Below are positions 24,613-33,254 of a stretch of DNA of 64,000 nt, piece by piece. The position numbers were made by a program, and so were the translations under genes. This DNA is from Bradyrhizobium sp. SRL28. GTDB taxonomy: Bacteria > Pseudomonadota > Alphaproteobacteria > Rhizobiales > Xanthobacteraceae. Numbering within the stretch: position 1 is the stretch's first letter; each line of letters starts with the position of its first letter. The DNA lies in contig NZ_JAHEAG010000035.1 in NCBI RefSeq assembly GCF_018596315.1, positions 1 through 64,000 on the forward strand, read 5' to 3'. The notes beneath the pieces are model-generated. The model was given only the letters and a program-made list of their open reading frames with translations, did no database searches and had not been told where the DNA came from.

Positions 24613-25611
24613 TTGCGGAAAATTTTGCTAACAGGCGCGGGCGGATTTATCGGATCCCACCTCGCGGAGGAACTGGTCCGCCGCAATTTCGCGGTTCGCG
24701 CGTTCGTGCACTACAACAGCATGGGCTCGCACGGCTGGCTTGATTCCTCGGCACCCGAGATCCGAAAGGAACTCGATATATTCGCAGGAAACGTGTGCGA
24801 CCCAAATGGCGTGCGCACCGCGATGAAGGGATGCGACGCAGTCTTGCATCTCGCGGCGCTAATCGCGATTCCCTATTCCTATCATTCGCCGGACACCTAC
24901 GTCGAAGCCAACATCCGCGGCACCCTCAATGTGCTGCAGGCGGCGCGAGATCTCGGCGTTGAGCAGTTGGTCCATACCTCGACCAGCGAGGTCTATGGCA
25001 CGGCCCAATTCGTTCCGATCACCGAGGACCATCGCCTGCAGGGCCAGTCGCCCTATTCCGCGACCAAGATCGGCGCGGATCAGCTCGCGTTGTCATTCGA
25101 GCGTTCGTTCGGGACACCGGTGACCGTGGTGCGCCCGTTCAATACCTATGGTCCCCGGCAATCGGCGCGCGCGGTGATCCCGACCATCATTACCCAGATC
25201 GCGGCAGGCGCGCGCAAGATCAAGCTCGGCAGCATCCATCCCACGCGCGATTTCAACTATGTCGCTGACACCGTCGGCGGCTTCCTGGCGGCGCTCGACT
25301 CGAAGGCCGGCATCGGTGAGGTCATCAATATCGGCAGCGCGTTCGAGATATCGATCGGCGATACCGCGCGCATGATCGCCGAACTGATGGACGTGACAAT
25401 CGAGATTGAGCAAGACGACGTCCGCGTCCGTCCCGAGCGCAGCGAGGTTGACCGCCTGTGGGCCAGCAATGCCAAGGCGCAGAAGCTTCTCGGCTGGTCG
25501 CCGCGCTTTGCCGGTGTGGACGGCCTGCGCAAGGGCCTCGAACAGACCATCGCCTGGTTCACCAAGCAGGAGAACCTGTCTCGTTATCGTGCCAATGCAT
25601 ACACGCTGTGA
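24613..25611 (+). CDS. legB: NDP-N-acetylglucosamine 4,6-dehydratase, legionaminic acid route
   Basis: Extended SDR that should convert GDP- (or UDP-) GlcNAc to the 4-keto-6-deoxy sugar, the first step of legionaminic acid synthesis. Its features are ILLTGAGGFIGSHLAEEL, AALIAIPYSYHSP, the HTSTSEVYGTAQF block, YSATKIGADQLAL (YxxxK), RPFNTYGPRQSARAVIPTII and TRDFNYVADTVGGF. These match LegB-type enzymes rather than the PseB type. I place the start at the TTG at 24613 (332 residues) with GGGGAA upstream; the frame is open to a TTG nine codons earlier. legC follows after six bases. The 230 bases upstream carry no gene and should hold the promoter. Confidence 0.85.
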   Translation: MRKILLTGAGGFIGSHLAEELVRRNFAVRAFVHYNSMGSHGWLDSSAPEIRKELDIFAGNVCDPNGVRTAMKGCDAVLHLAALIAIPYSYHSPDTYVEANIRGTLNVLQAARDLGVEQLVHTSTSEVYGTAQFVPITEDHRLQGQSPYSATKIGADQLALSFERSFGTPVTVVRPFNTYGPRQSARAVIPTIITQIAAGARKIKLGSIHPTRDFNYVADTVGGFLAALDSKAGIGEVINIGSAFEISIGDTARMIAELMDVTIEIEQDDVRVRPERSEVDRLWASNAKAQKLLGWSPRFAGVDGLRKGLEQTIAWFTKQENLSRYRANAYTL

Positions 25612-25617
25612 AACAAG

Positions 25618-26838
25618 ATGAGCATCTCCTCCGCCCAGGCGAGCCACGACCGTCCCACCGTGCTTGACTTCAAGCCAGTCCTCGACGCGGTGGATGCCGC
25701 GCTCGGAGCCGCCGCGCGCCCGGTCGAGTTGCACGAACCGCGCTTTGGCGAGCGCGAGCGAGAGCTCGTGCTCGATTGCATCGACACCAATTGGGTGTCG
25801 TCAGCGGGCAAGTATGTCACTCGCTTCGAGGAGATGGTCGCGGCCGCGACCGGCTCGCGGCATGCGGTGGCGATCGTCAATGGCACTGCTGCGCTTCACG
25901 CCGCACTGGTGCTCGAGGGGGTCGAGCAAAACGACGAGGTGCTGCTGCCCTCAATCACCTTCGTAGCCACCGCGAACGCGGTGAGCCATGCCGGCGCCAT
26001 CCCGCATTTCGTCGATTCGACCTGGGATACGTTGGGGCTCGATCCCCAGGCGCTCGAGGCGCATCTCGATACCGTCGCGGTGCGGCGGAACGGCGCATGG
26101 GTGAACAAGCAGACGGGCCGCCGGCTTCGCGCGGTAGTTCCGGTGCACATCTTCGGGCATCCGGTGGACATGGCCGCACTCGGCGCGGTGGCCGCCAAAT
26201 ACGATCTCGTGATCGTCGAGGACGCGACCGAGTCGCTCGGCTCGACCCTGGGCGGGCAGGGCTGCGGCACGTTCGGCCATTCCGCCGTGCTCAGCTTCAA
26301 CGGCAACAAGATCGTCACTACCGGCGGTGGCGGCATGATCGTGACCGACGATGAGGCGCATGCTCGTCACGCGCGGCACTTCACCTCTACGGCGAAGAAG
26401 GCGCACGCCTGGGCATTCGACCATGACGAGGTCGCCTATAACTACCGCCTGCCGAACATCAATGCAGCGCTTGGCTGCGCGCAGATGGAGCGGCTGCCGG
26501 CGATGGTCGAGGCCAAGCGCTTGCTCGCCGAGCGCTATCTGCATGCCTTCAGCGATTTCCCCTGGGCGCGCATCTATCGTGAGCCGAAGGGCTCGCAAAG
26601 CAACTACTGGCTCAACACGCTCGTGCTCGACCGCGAGTACGCTGCCGAGCGTGACCGGCTGCTTGAGGCCCTGCACGGTCACGGCATTCGCGCAAGGCCG
26701 CTGTGGACGCCAATGCACCTCTTGCCGATGTACCGAGACTGCCCGCGTTCGCCGCTGCCAGTCGCCGAAGACATGCACACGCGCTGCATCAACCTGCCGA
26801 GCAGCCCTTTCCTGGCCGAAAGCGCGAACAAGATCTGA
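25618..26838 (+). CDS. legC: PLP-dependent C4 aminotransferase, legionaminic acid route
   Basis: Transfers an amino group to the 4-keto sugar made by LegB, creating what becomes the 7-amino group of legionaminic acid. The 406 residues belong to the DegT family but have the long N-terminal region of LegC enzymes (PVELHEPRFGERERELVLDC). Other features are VNGTAALHAALVLEGV, PSITFVATANAVSHAGAIPH, EDATESLGST and SFNGNKIVTTGGGG with Lys231. The stop overlaps the next start by one base (TGATG). The remaining leg genes lie about 10-13 kb downstream, on both strands. Confidence 0.87.
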   Translation: MSISSAQASHDRPTVLDFKPVLDAVDAALGAAARPVELHEPRFGERERELVLDCIDTNWVSSAGKYVTRFEEMVAAATGSRHAVAIVNGTAALHAALVLEGVEQNDEVLLPSITFVATANAVSHAGAIPHFVDSTWDTLGLDPQALEAHLDTVAVRRNGAWVNKQTGRRLRAVVPVHIFGHPVDMAALGAVAAKYDLVIVEDATESLGSTLGGQGCGTFGHSAVLSFNGNKIVTTGGGGMIVTDDEAHARHARHFTSTAKKAHAWAFDHDEVAYNYRLPNINAALGCAQMERLPAMVEAKRLLAERYLHAFSDFPWARIYREPKGSQSNYWLNTLVLDREYAAERDRLLEALHGHGIRARPLWTPMHLLPMYRDCPRSPLPVAEDMHTRCINLPSSPFLAESANKI

Positions 26839-28226
26839 TGGCCCGCCTTGTCTTCTTCACCATTCACAGCACGACGCCGTGGTGGCAGTATCTTGCGTCG
26901 CGCATGGAGTTTGCCGACGCGGTTGTGATGAGCGACCTGCGTGACGACGGCGATTATTCGCTGGTCGACGATTTCTACCGCTTTGTCGACAGGGGGGATG
27001 CGGCTTCCGTCGCGCTCGCGCGGTTTGGCGAGGAGGGATGCGCCGATGTCATCCTGCGCTGCCGCGTGCTCCGCAGCATCGATCGCGATCTCGCGCTCAG
27101 GATGATCGGCGGCATGACCCAGGCGATCGAGCAGGCCTTCGACAAGCTTGATCCCCATCTCATTATGACCTTCACCATCGACCGCTATGTCATGGACGTG
27201 ATGGAGCGGACCGCGCGCCGGCGCGGCATCGATTTCCTCGAAATGACGACATCGATCATTCCCGATCAGGTGATGCTCATGCGTCGCGGCCGGCCGGCCT
27301 GGTTGCGGGAGCCCTCCAGCGAGGACATTGATGCGGCTGTGGGCCAGCTCTGCACCGAAGACTTCGCACCCTCCTATGTGCGCGGTGCCAAGCGCTTTTC
27401 GCGGGCCAGGTTCTGGCGCATATTCGGTTATTACGCGGTGCGGGGCGCCTTCTTCAATGTCTGGCGCTTCCTCAAACGCGACCGCTACAATTGCCATTAT
27501 CTCGATGCGCTGAAGCGGCTGAGGCACAAGGTGCGCGTTCGCGACGCCGCCGCCCTCAAGCTGCTCGACCATGACTGGGACAAGCGGCTTGCCGACCTGC
27601 CGCGTGAGCGGCGGGTGTTCCTCGGACTGCAACTCTTTCCCGAAGCCTCGATGGACTATTGGCTGAGGCCCCCGGGTATGCTTGCGCATGACGACGTGCT
27701 GGTGCGTTATTGCGAGGTGCTTGGCCGCGCGGGCTACCGCATCTTCGTCAAGGATCATCCGCTGCAGTTCGGTTTCCGCCAGCGCGAGTTGTTCGAGCGG
27801 CTGTCAAAACTGCCTTTCGTTACGCTGGTGCCCTATGATGTTCCGGCCAACCTGCTGATTGGCAAATGCGGTGTGTCGGTGACGTTCACGGGGACGATCG
27901 GGCTCCAGGCGGCGTTGGCGGGACTTTGTTCGGTCGCGACCGAGCCCTACTATGCAACCGAGCAGCACTTCGTGCACATCCGGGATGTCGGCGAAATCGA
28001 CGCGCTTGCTGAGCGGCTTGCGAGATGGCGCCTGCCGGACGACCTCGCGACGATGCGGCGCGAGGTCGTGCGGCATCTTGCGGCAATCAGTGTTGAGGGT
28101 GACTATTTCGGCTGGCGCGACTTCGATCCCACGAATGCGGCCGCGCGCGCGTCGGTCGAGCCATTGGCGCGTTCGCTGAACGCGCATTTGCCGCGCTTCC
28201 TGAAGTCTTGCAAGAACGCCGCCTGA
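26838..28226 (+). CDS. Capsule-biosynthesis (KpsS/Caps_synth-like) glycosyltransferase candidate
   Basis: A 462-residue protein that I match only by pattern to the capsule polysaccharide biosynthesis (PF05159-like) group. The C-terminal block RIFVKDHPLQFGFRQRELFE followed by VTLVPYDVPANLLIGKC and TFTGTIGLQAALAG resembles the KPHPR / NSTVG / EAL nucleotide-sugar site of KpsC and KpsS. The N-terminal half (IDRYVMDVMERTARRRGIDF) is consistent with a GT-B first domain. The ATG at 26838 overlaps the legC stop, so it belongs to the legBC unit. It could transfer the nonulosonic acid residue, but that is inference. Confidence 0.65.
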   Translation: MARLVFFTIHSTTPWWQYLASRMEFADAVVMSDLRDDGDYSLVDDFYRFVDRGDAASVALARFGEEGCADVILRCRVLRSIDRDLALRMIGGMTQAIEQAFDKLDPHLIMTFTIDRYVMDVMERTARRRGIDFLEMTTSIIPDQVMLMRRGRPAWLREPSSEDIDAAVGQLCTEDFAPSYVRGAKRFSRARFWRIFGYYAVRGAFFNVWRFLKRDRYNCHYLDALKRLRHKVRVRDAAALKLLDHDWDKRLADLPRERRVFLGLQLFPEASMDYWLRPPGMLAHDDVLVRYCEVLGRAGYRIFVKDHPLQFGFRQRELFERLSKLPFVTLVPYDVPANLLIGKCGVSVTFTGTIGLQAALAGLCSVATEPYYATEQHFVHIRDVGEIDALAERLARWRLPDDLATMRREVVRHLAAISVEGDYFGWRDFDPTNAAARASVEPLARSLNAHLPRFLKSCKNAA

Positions 28227-28260
28227 CTCTCTTGGAAACCCGGGCCGATGGCCAGCGGGA

Positions 28261-29598
28261 ATGGAACAGCGTATGCGATCTCGTCTACTCGATCTCGCGA
28301 CCCGGCCCGCGATCGTTGCCGCGGTCGCGGTTCTTTTTCTGCGTGGTTCGACCCTTGCCAGCCGCCTGCTGCTGTCCCTGCTGCTGGCGCGGATGCTGTC
28401 GCCGGACGAGATGGGCAGGTACGGGCTGATAACAGCGGTGCTGGCGTTCGCGCTTCTCGGCCTAGGACTCGAGTTCTATTCTTACATGTATCGCGAGATG
28501 GTGCCGGCGCCGCCGGAAAGGCGGGTGCTGATTATCGCGGATCAGGCTGCCCTGGGAGGGGTGACGTTCCTGGCGGTGGTGATTCTCTCGATTCTGGCGG
28601 TCATCGCCGGCCTGTTTCCAGCGCGGCTAGCGCCCTGGTTCCTCTTGATTCTCCTGACTGAGCATATTTCGCTCGAGGCGACGCGCTTTCTCATCATCAT
28701 GTCGCGACCGGTCAGGGCCTACATGGTTGTTTTCCTTCGCGGTGCCATATGGGTTTATGCGATCGCAGTCCTGATGATCGCCATCCCGTCCTCGAGATCG
28801 CTCGAAGCCGTTCTGGTCTGGTGGGCTCTCGGCGGCGCCAGTTCGATGTTGTTCACGGCCATATCGCTGCGCGACCTGCCATGGGGCCGAATCAGGAACC
28901 GGCGGCCAGACTGGACCTGGATCGCTAACGGCCTGCGTACCGCCCGTCCGTTCATGCTGACCGCGGCGGGGGCGCTCGTCATCTCCTACGTCGACCGGTT
29001 CGTGATCGACGCGTTCGTCGGGCGCGAGGCGCTCGGCATCTATACATTTTATTCGACGATCCTGATTGGACTGTTGTCGCTGGGTGCATCGATTTCGCAC
29101 CAGTTTCTTCCGAAGGTGATCGCAGGCTACGCGGCCGGCCCGGCGCCCTACCGTGGAGCGTTGTCCTCGTTCTTCTGGTCGATGCTCTCGCTGGCGTTCG
29201 CGACAATGATCATTTCAGCCCTCTCCATGGCGCCTTTGCTCTCACTGCTCGGGTTGTCCACCTACTCGGCAAGCATTGGCGTGTTCTATGCGATGTTGCC
29301 GGGAATCTTCCTTCGCATGCTGGCCGATGTTCCGTCGTACGCGCTCTATGCAGCGCGGTCAGACAACTATCTCTTGCTCTGCAACCTTGGTTCGGCCGCT
29401 GTGTCGACGCTGCTCAACCTGCTGCTCGTGCCAGTGTATGGAATTTATGGTGCGGCGCTGGCCGGTGGCATCGCCAGCGCCGTGATGTTTCTGTCGCTGG
29501 CCGGCTTGACCATCCACAGGATGCGTGAGACTCGCAAGGGAACCGACGAGCCTGAAACTGTCGGCCTTCCGACTGATCCGGACATACTCTACCCGTGA
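28261..29598 (+). CDS. Wzx-type polysaccharide flippase (second copy)
   Basis: A 445-residue integral membrane protein with about 12 hydrophobic segments and the MOP-flippase pattern: an N-terminal LRGSTLASRLLLSLLLARML segment, a middle YVDRFVIDAFVGREALGIYT block (the cation-binding-like segment of Wzx helix 7), and a C-terminal LLLVPVYGIYGAALAGGIAS. It follows the KpsS-like gene by 34 bases in the same direction and precedes a Wzy-like gene. The legBC unit therefore carries its own export set, distinct from the flippase at 10568. Confidence 0.82.
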   Translation: MEQRMRSRLLDLATRPAIVAAVAVLFLRGSTLASRLLLSLLLARMLSPDEMGRYGLITAVLAFALLGLGLEFYSYMYREMVPAPPERRVLIIADQAALGGVTFLAVVILSILAVIAGLFPARLAPWFLLILLTEHISLEATRFLIIMSRPVRAYMVVFLRGAIWVYAIAVLMIAIPSSRSLEAVLVWWALGGASSMLFTAISLRDLPWGRIRNRRPDWTWIANGLRTARPFMLTAAGALVISYVDRFVIDAFVGREALGIYTFYSTILIGLLSLGASISHQFLPKVIAGYAAGPAPYRGALSSFFWSMLSLAFATMIISALSMAPLLSLLGLSTYSASIGVFYAMLPGIFLRMLADVPSYALYAARSDNYLLLCNLGSAAVSTLLNLLLVPVYGIYGAALAGGIASAVMFLSLAGLTIHRMRETRKGTDEPETVGLPTDPDILYP

Positions 29599-29677
29599 AC
29601 GAGCGCCGCCGTCATTGCGGTGTCAAATTGACCCTGCTACACACCCTGGGGTTTAGACGCGTTTTCTGAATGGCAAA

Positions 29678-31252
29678 ATGCAACGGCTCATGCAATTGGC
29701 GGCGGGGCTTTCGTCACCCGCAATTCTCATCGCCCTCATCTGGAGCGCGGCGCTCGTAAGTGTCGCGATAGGGCCGCTTGACTATCGGGGGCAGCCGTCC
29801 GCCGTCGTGCTCATTGTGGTTGGTGCGGGCATTGCACTCTTCCTGCTCGGCTATCTAGGCGGCAGATCGCTTTTTATCCGTTATTTCGCGTCTCAGGCCG
29901 CCCAGATGCGTCCGCTCTCGAGCCAGATGCTGAATCGTGTCGTCACTGCCGCGTCGCTCTTCGGGATTGCCGGCATTTCGCTGATGACACTCGACCGCAC
30001 GATGCTGAGCGGGGTGAGCAACAGCGCGTATTCCGAATTGTTGCGCTGTGCGCCCGGTCTGATCGATGCAATATCCATCAAGCGGACACCGCTGCTCTAT
30101 GGCGGCTACGCCATGTTCTCCTTCGGCTTTGTTTCTGTGGCGCTGTTCCTGTTAAAGGGGGAGGAAATTAAGGGATGGGCGGCCGCGCTCGCGCAGTTGT
30201 CGATCATCTCTCCGGTCGGCTATGCAGTGCTATATTCGGGGCGGATGCCGATCCTGTTGGTCCTGGTCCTGGTTGGCGTGGCGATGCTGGTTCGCCTCGC
30301 TCAGGGACGGCCGCCGCTGCCGCGCGGCCATCATCTCCTCGTCAAGACGGTAGCCGTGGTCGGGCTGTTTTCGATCTATTCGAGTGCAATCTGGACTAGC
30401 CGGCAGAAGTTCTGCATCCAGATGTCCCCGCTGATCACCGAATTGCGGCAGGAGCAGCTGCAGCGCGACCCTCTGGCCGTTCCCAGCAAGCCGGCCGAGG
30501 CCGGGCCAGCCAACAGTCTCAGTGAAGGCGCCCGGCCGGACAGCAGAGAGAAAATCACGGCAACGGAACTGACCAAGCGGCTTGCCGAGGCGAGCGCGGC
30601 CCCGCCATCGGAGCAACAGCCGAGCCCAACCGATGTGGTCCTTGCGGCGATGCTGGAAGGCTGGAACGTTAAGCCGCGTGGCTACGTGAGGTCCGCGATC
30701 GAATCCAGCCATCTATCGGCGCGTACCGCGATGATCGGCCTCAGCACTTACTTTTATCTCACGCACGGCGTGCGGACGATCGATCTCGTCTGGCACGCCC
30801 GCGATGGATTCACGCCACATTGGGGACTCTACCAGGTCGGTGTGCTGTCGCCGCTATTGCGGGTTTTCTTTCCGGGAAGCCAGCAACTGGTTACGCTGCA
30901 CGACGAGCAGAAGTCCGCTCAGATCTTCGGTTTCTTCCCCTCCGTATGGGGCGCGGCCTTTATCGATTTCGGTTTCGTCGGCGCGATTGTCTACATCCTG
31001 ATCTGGGGAGGGGTGGCGGGCTGGAGCGCGGCTGGAAGCAAACGATCGGACCTTACGACACCGTTGCTCTTGCTGATTTTTGTCCTAGCTAGCATACTGC
31101 TCAGCCCGGTGCAGGGGCCGCTGGGTATAGCGAACTCGGCGCTAGTGCTAAGTTCCATGGTGGTGACCGGGCTCACGCTCGATCTTACTAGGCTGTGGTC
31201 AGGGGCGCCGCGAGAAGCCAGCGAACTTCAGCTCAACGGCCCGGCGACCTAG
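29678..31252 (+). CDS. Wzy-type polymerase candidate (second copy)
   Basis: A 524-residue membrane protein with about ten hydrophobic segments, split by a large loop of some 170 residues (about 245-415) between the fifth or sixth and the later helices. The loop has a low-complexity Pro/Ala/Glu stretch (about 265-320) and a conserved-looking HWGLYQVGVLSPLLRVFFPG. The topology suits a Wzy polymerase, but no motif is decisive. There is no clear ribosome site before the ATG at 29678. Its 3' end overlaps the opposite-strand epimerase gene by 20 bases. Confidence 0.6.
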   Translation: MQRLMQLAAGLSSPAILIALIWSAALVSVAIGPLDYRGQPSAVVLIVVGAGIALFLLGYLGGRSLFIRYFASQAAQMRPLSSQMLNRVVTAASLFGIAGISLMTLDRTMLSGVSNSAYSELLRCAPGLIDAISIKRTPLLYGGYAMFSFGFVSVALFLLKGEEIKGWAAALAQLSIISPVGYAVLYSGRMPILLVLVLVGVAMLVRLAQGRPPLPRGHHLLVKTVAVVGLFSIYSSAIWTSRQKFCIQMSPLITELRQEQLQRDPLAVPSKPAEAGPANSLSEGARPDSREKITATELTKRLAEASAAPPSEQQPSPTDVVLAAMLEGWNVKPRGYVRSAIESSHLSARTAMIGLSTYFYLTHGVRTIDLVWHARDGFTPHWGLYQVGVLSPLLRVFFPGSQQLVTLHDEQKSAQIFGFFPSVWGAAFIDFGFVGAIVYILIWGGVAGWSAAGSKRSDLTTPLLLLIFVLASILLSPVQGPLGIANSALVLSSMVVTGLTLDLTRLWSGAPREASELQLNGPAT

Positions 31253-32213
31253 GCTCAGCGCCCGAAATGTCGCGTAGCCACGCGACGGTCGCGGCGACAC
31301 CCTGCTCCGTGTCACAGGGCAGTGGTCCGCATACTGCTGCGGTCGGCTCGAGATCGAATTGATATTGCGTTAGCACGTTGTTGAGCCGAAACGAATTGAA
31401 GGGAAACCGCTTCAGTCCGAAGGCGTTCACCGCGTCTCCGCAAAGGGCGAGCGCGCGAGCGACGGCGAGCGGTACATGAGGAATGGAACGCGAGCCGAAG
31501 GCACGCTGGAAAGCGTTGCACCAGGCGATCAGATCAATCGCCTCGTAGTCGGCGAGATAGAACGTCCTGCGATGGATCTGCTCGGCGGGTACGTTGAGCA
31601 GGCGCCAGTACTGATGGGCGATGTTGTCGACATAGCTGTAGGACTTCCACAGCGGGCCGCGCCCGACGTGGAAATAATATCCGCGCTCTATCATGCGTAG
31701 GAAGCGCTGGTAATGCGCGCTCATGCCGGGTCCCCAGACCGTGGTGGGTCGCGTCAGGCACCATTCGCGCCCGGCGCCGTCTGCGCCGCGGACAATTTGT
31801 TCCGTGCGAACCTTGCTCTTTCCGTACAGCGTGTCCGCAGCGTAATCGGTGTCGTTTGCCGGCAGATAACCAACGCGGCAAACGAGCTGCGACGAAGTCC
31901 AGAGGCCCCGCCGGATCGACGGCGTCAGCTGTACCGCCTCGACCAGGTTCTCGACGCCCTCAATGTTGGCGGCATAGCCCGCGAGATCGGTCTTCTCGTC
32001 GAGATCGATGCGCGCGGCGAGATGCACCAGCGCGTCGGGTGCCGCAGTCTGCACGGCTACCTGGAGGCGATCGGCCTCCATGATGTCGCAGACGATATCG
32101 GTTGAAGCGGCCGGAACCTTGTCGAGCCCCACTACCACACACCCTTCGGTGCGCAGTCGCCGCACCAGCGCCTGGCCGATGAAGCCGGAGCTTCCGGTCA
32201 CGAGAACTTTCAT
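31233..32213 (-). CDS. NAD-dependent epimerase/dehydratase (extended SDR)
   Basis: A 326-residue NAD-dependent sugar epimerase, dehydratase or reductase. VLVTGSSGFIGQALVRRL is the nucleotide site, followed by LVHLAARIDLD, the SSQLVCRVGYLP region where the catalytic Ser/Thr lies, LYGKSKVRTEQIV with the YxxxK motif, and RPTTVWGPGM. The substrate is unknown; related proteins act on UDP- or dTDP-sugars. It is the last gene of a leftward unit that begins with legF and runs through legG, the dioxygenase-like gene, the MBOAT gene and the SGNH-like gene. Confidence 0.78.
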   Translation of the reverse strand: MKVLVTGSSGFIGQALVRRLRTEGCVVVGLDKVPAASTDIVCDIMEADRLQVAVQTAAPDALVHLAARIDLDEKTDLAGYAANIEGVENLVEAVQLTPSIRRGLWTSSQLVCRVGYLPANDTDYAADTLYGKSKVRTEQIVRGADGAGREWCLTRPTTVWGPGMSAHYQRFLRMIERGYYFHVGRGPLWKSYSYVDNIAHQYWRLLNVPAEQIHRRTFYLADYEAIDLIAWCNAFQRAFGSRSIPHVPLAVARALALCGDAVNAFGLKRFPFNSFRLNNVLTQYQFDLEPTAAVCGPLPCDTEQGVAATVAWLRDISGAEPRSPGR

Positions 32214-32234
32214 GCCGCAACCGTCCTACTTACT

Positions 32235-33254
32235 CTATTCGGAGCGCCCGAAGCACGCCAGCCGGGCTTCTCTTGCGAGAATGGGCGACCCGTTCTGATT
32301 AACATGATCTGTATTTTGAAACATCGACGGATCATCGAAGCGTGACCAAAAACTGACGTAAGGGATGTGATTTTCGCGAGCTACTTGCTTGTAGAACTCG
32401 TGAACCTGGGTAAAGAGCGGAATAGCATCCGCCCGTTCACGGTAATATCGGTCTACAGGATAATTAACCAGGCAAACCTTGGCGCCCCGGGCGATGAGGA
32501 ATTTGATCATATCCTGGTAGATGCGCGCCTCGTCACGCGCTCTGAAATCGAGCACCGGCGTGTGGGCCGCGACTTCGTAATCCATGAACGCATTGAAACT
32601 GGCCAATATCTCCTGGTCGGATTCAGGCTGCTGTCGCGGGATCTTCGGCGCAGTCGGTGGAAGGCGCTGAGGAGCCTTCGACGGCTTGGGAGCTTCCAGG
32701 TCGCCGGCCGTTTCGCTGTGCAGCTTGTTTGCCGCGTCCCAAAGCCGATCGTAGGTGGTATCTTCTTTCTTTTCCAGCCGGCCCTCCGACAGAAAGGCAG
32801 TCCAATAGCTCGTCATGAATCCACGATGCTGAGGATCCAGCACTCTCAGGCGAAACTCGGAGTAGTTTTCGGGAACGTAGCCGGCCTGGGCCTGCAGCCG
32901 ATACTCTGCGAACAGGTGAGGGTCGGCCTCGAGGATCACTTCGCCCGGTTTGATCTTGCTGAAGTAATAGCGCACGCGCTGATCCATCTTGCGGATGGTG
33001 GTTGCGCCGACGCCGAGGTTGACGAAGTTGCGGGTGTTGAAGTCGGGCACGGCTGCGACATGGGAGTCACCGAAAGCCGCGTTGGACTGTGTGGAGTTGC
33101 GCAACCGGGCGGATATCCACTCGAAACGGTCACGCGGCAGGACCTCGGTACGGATCAACCACTCCGATGCCACGAGGTAGCCCACGCAGACCGGGCCGAT
33201 GATGGCAAAGAAGATCTGGAGCCAGCGTTTAGAACTGGAAGTAGATGAATTCAC
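32235..33254 (-). CDS. SGNH/AlgX-like periplasmic partner of the MBOAT acyltransferase
   Basis: A 339-residue protein with an N-terminal signal anchor (about residues 10-30, LQIFFAIIGPVCVGYLVASE). Its GDSH block (Ser about 64) and late DHVNQNGS block correspond to the catalytic Ser and Asp-x-x-His of SGNH hydrolases. A Pro/Lys-rich linker (about 195-215) lies in the middle. I chose a GTG start at 33254, with GGGG six bases upstream, overlapping the MBOAT stop by 26 bases; the frame extends 18 codons further into that gene. In alginate and peptidoglycan O-acetylation the SGNH protein completes acyl transfer in the periplasm after the MBOAT protein exports the acyl group, and this pair looks like such a system. 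Confidence 0.7.
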   Translation of the reverse strand: MNSSTSSSKRWLQIFFAIIGPVCVGYLVASEWLIRTEVLPRDRFEWISARLRNSTQSNAAFGDSHVAAVPDFNTRNFVNLGVGATTIRKMDQRVRYYFSKIKPGEVILEADPHLFAEYRLQAQAGYVPENYSEFRLRVLDPQHRGFMTSYWTAFLSEGRLEKKEDTTYDRLWDAANKLHSETAGDLEAPKPSKAPQRLPPTAPKIPRQQPESDQEILASFNAFMDYEVAAHTPVLDFRARDEARIYQDMIKFLIARGAKVCLVNYPVDRYYRERADAIPLFTQVHEFYKQVARENHIPYVSFWSRFDDPSMFQNTDHVNQNGSPILAREARLACFGRSE

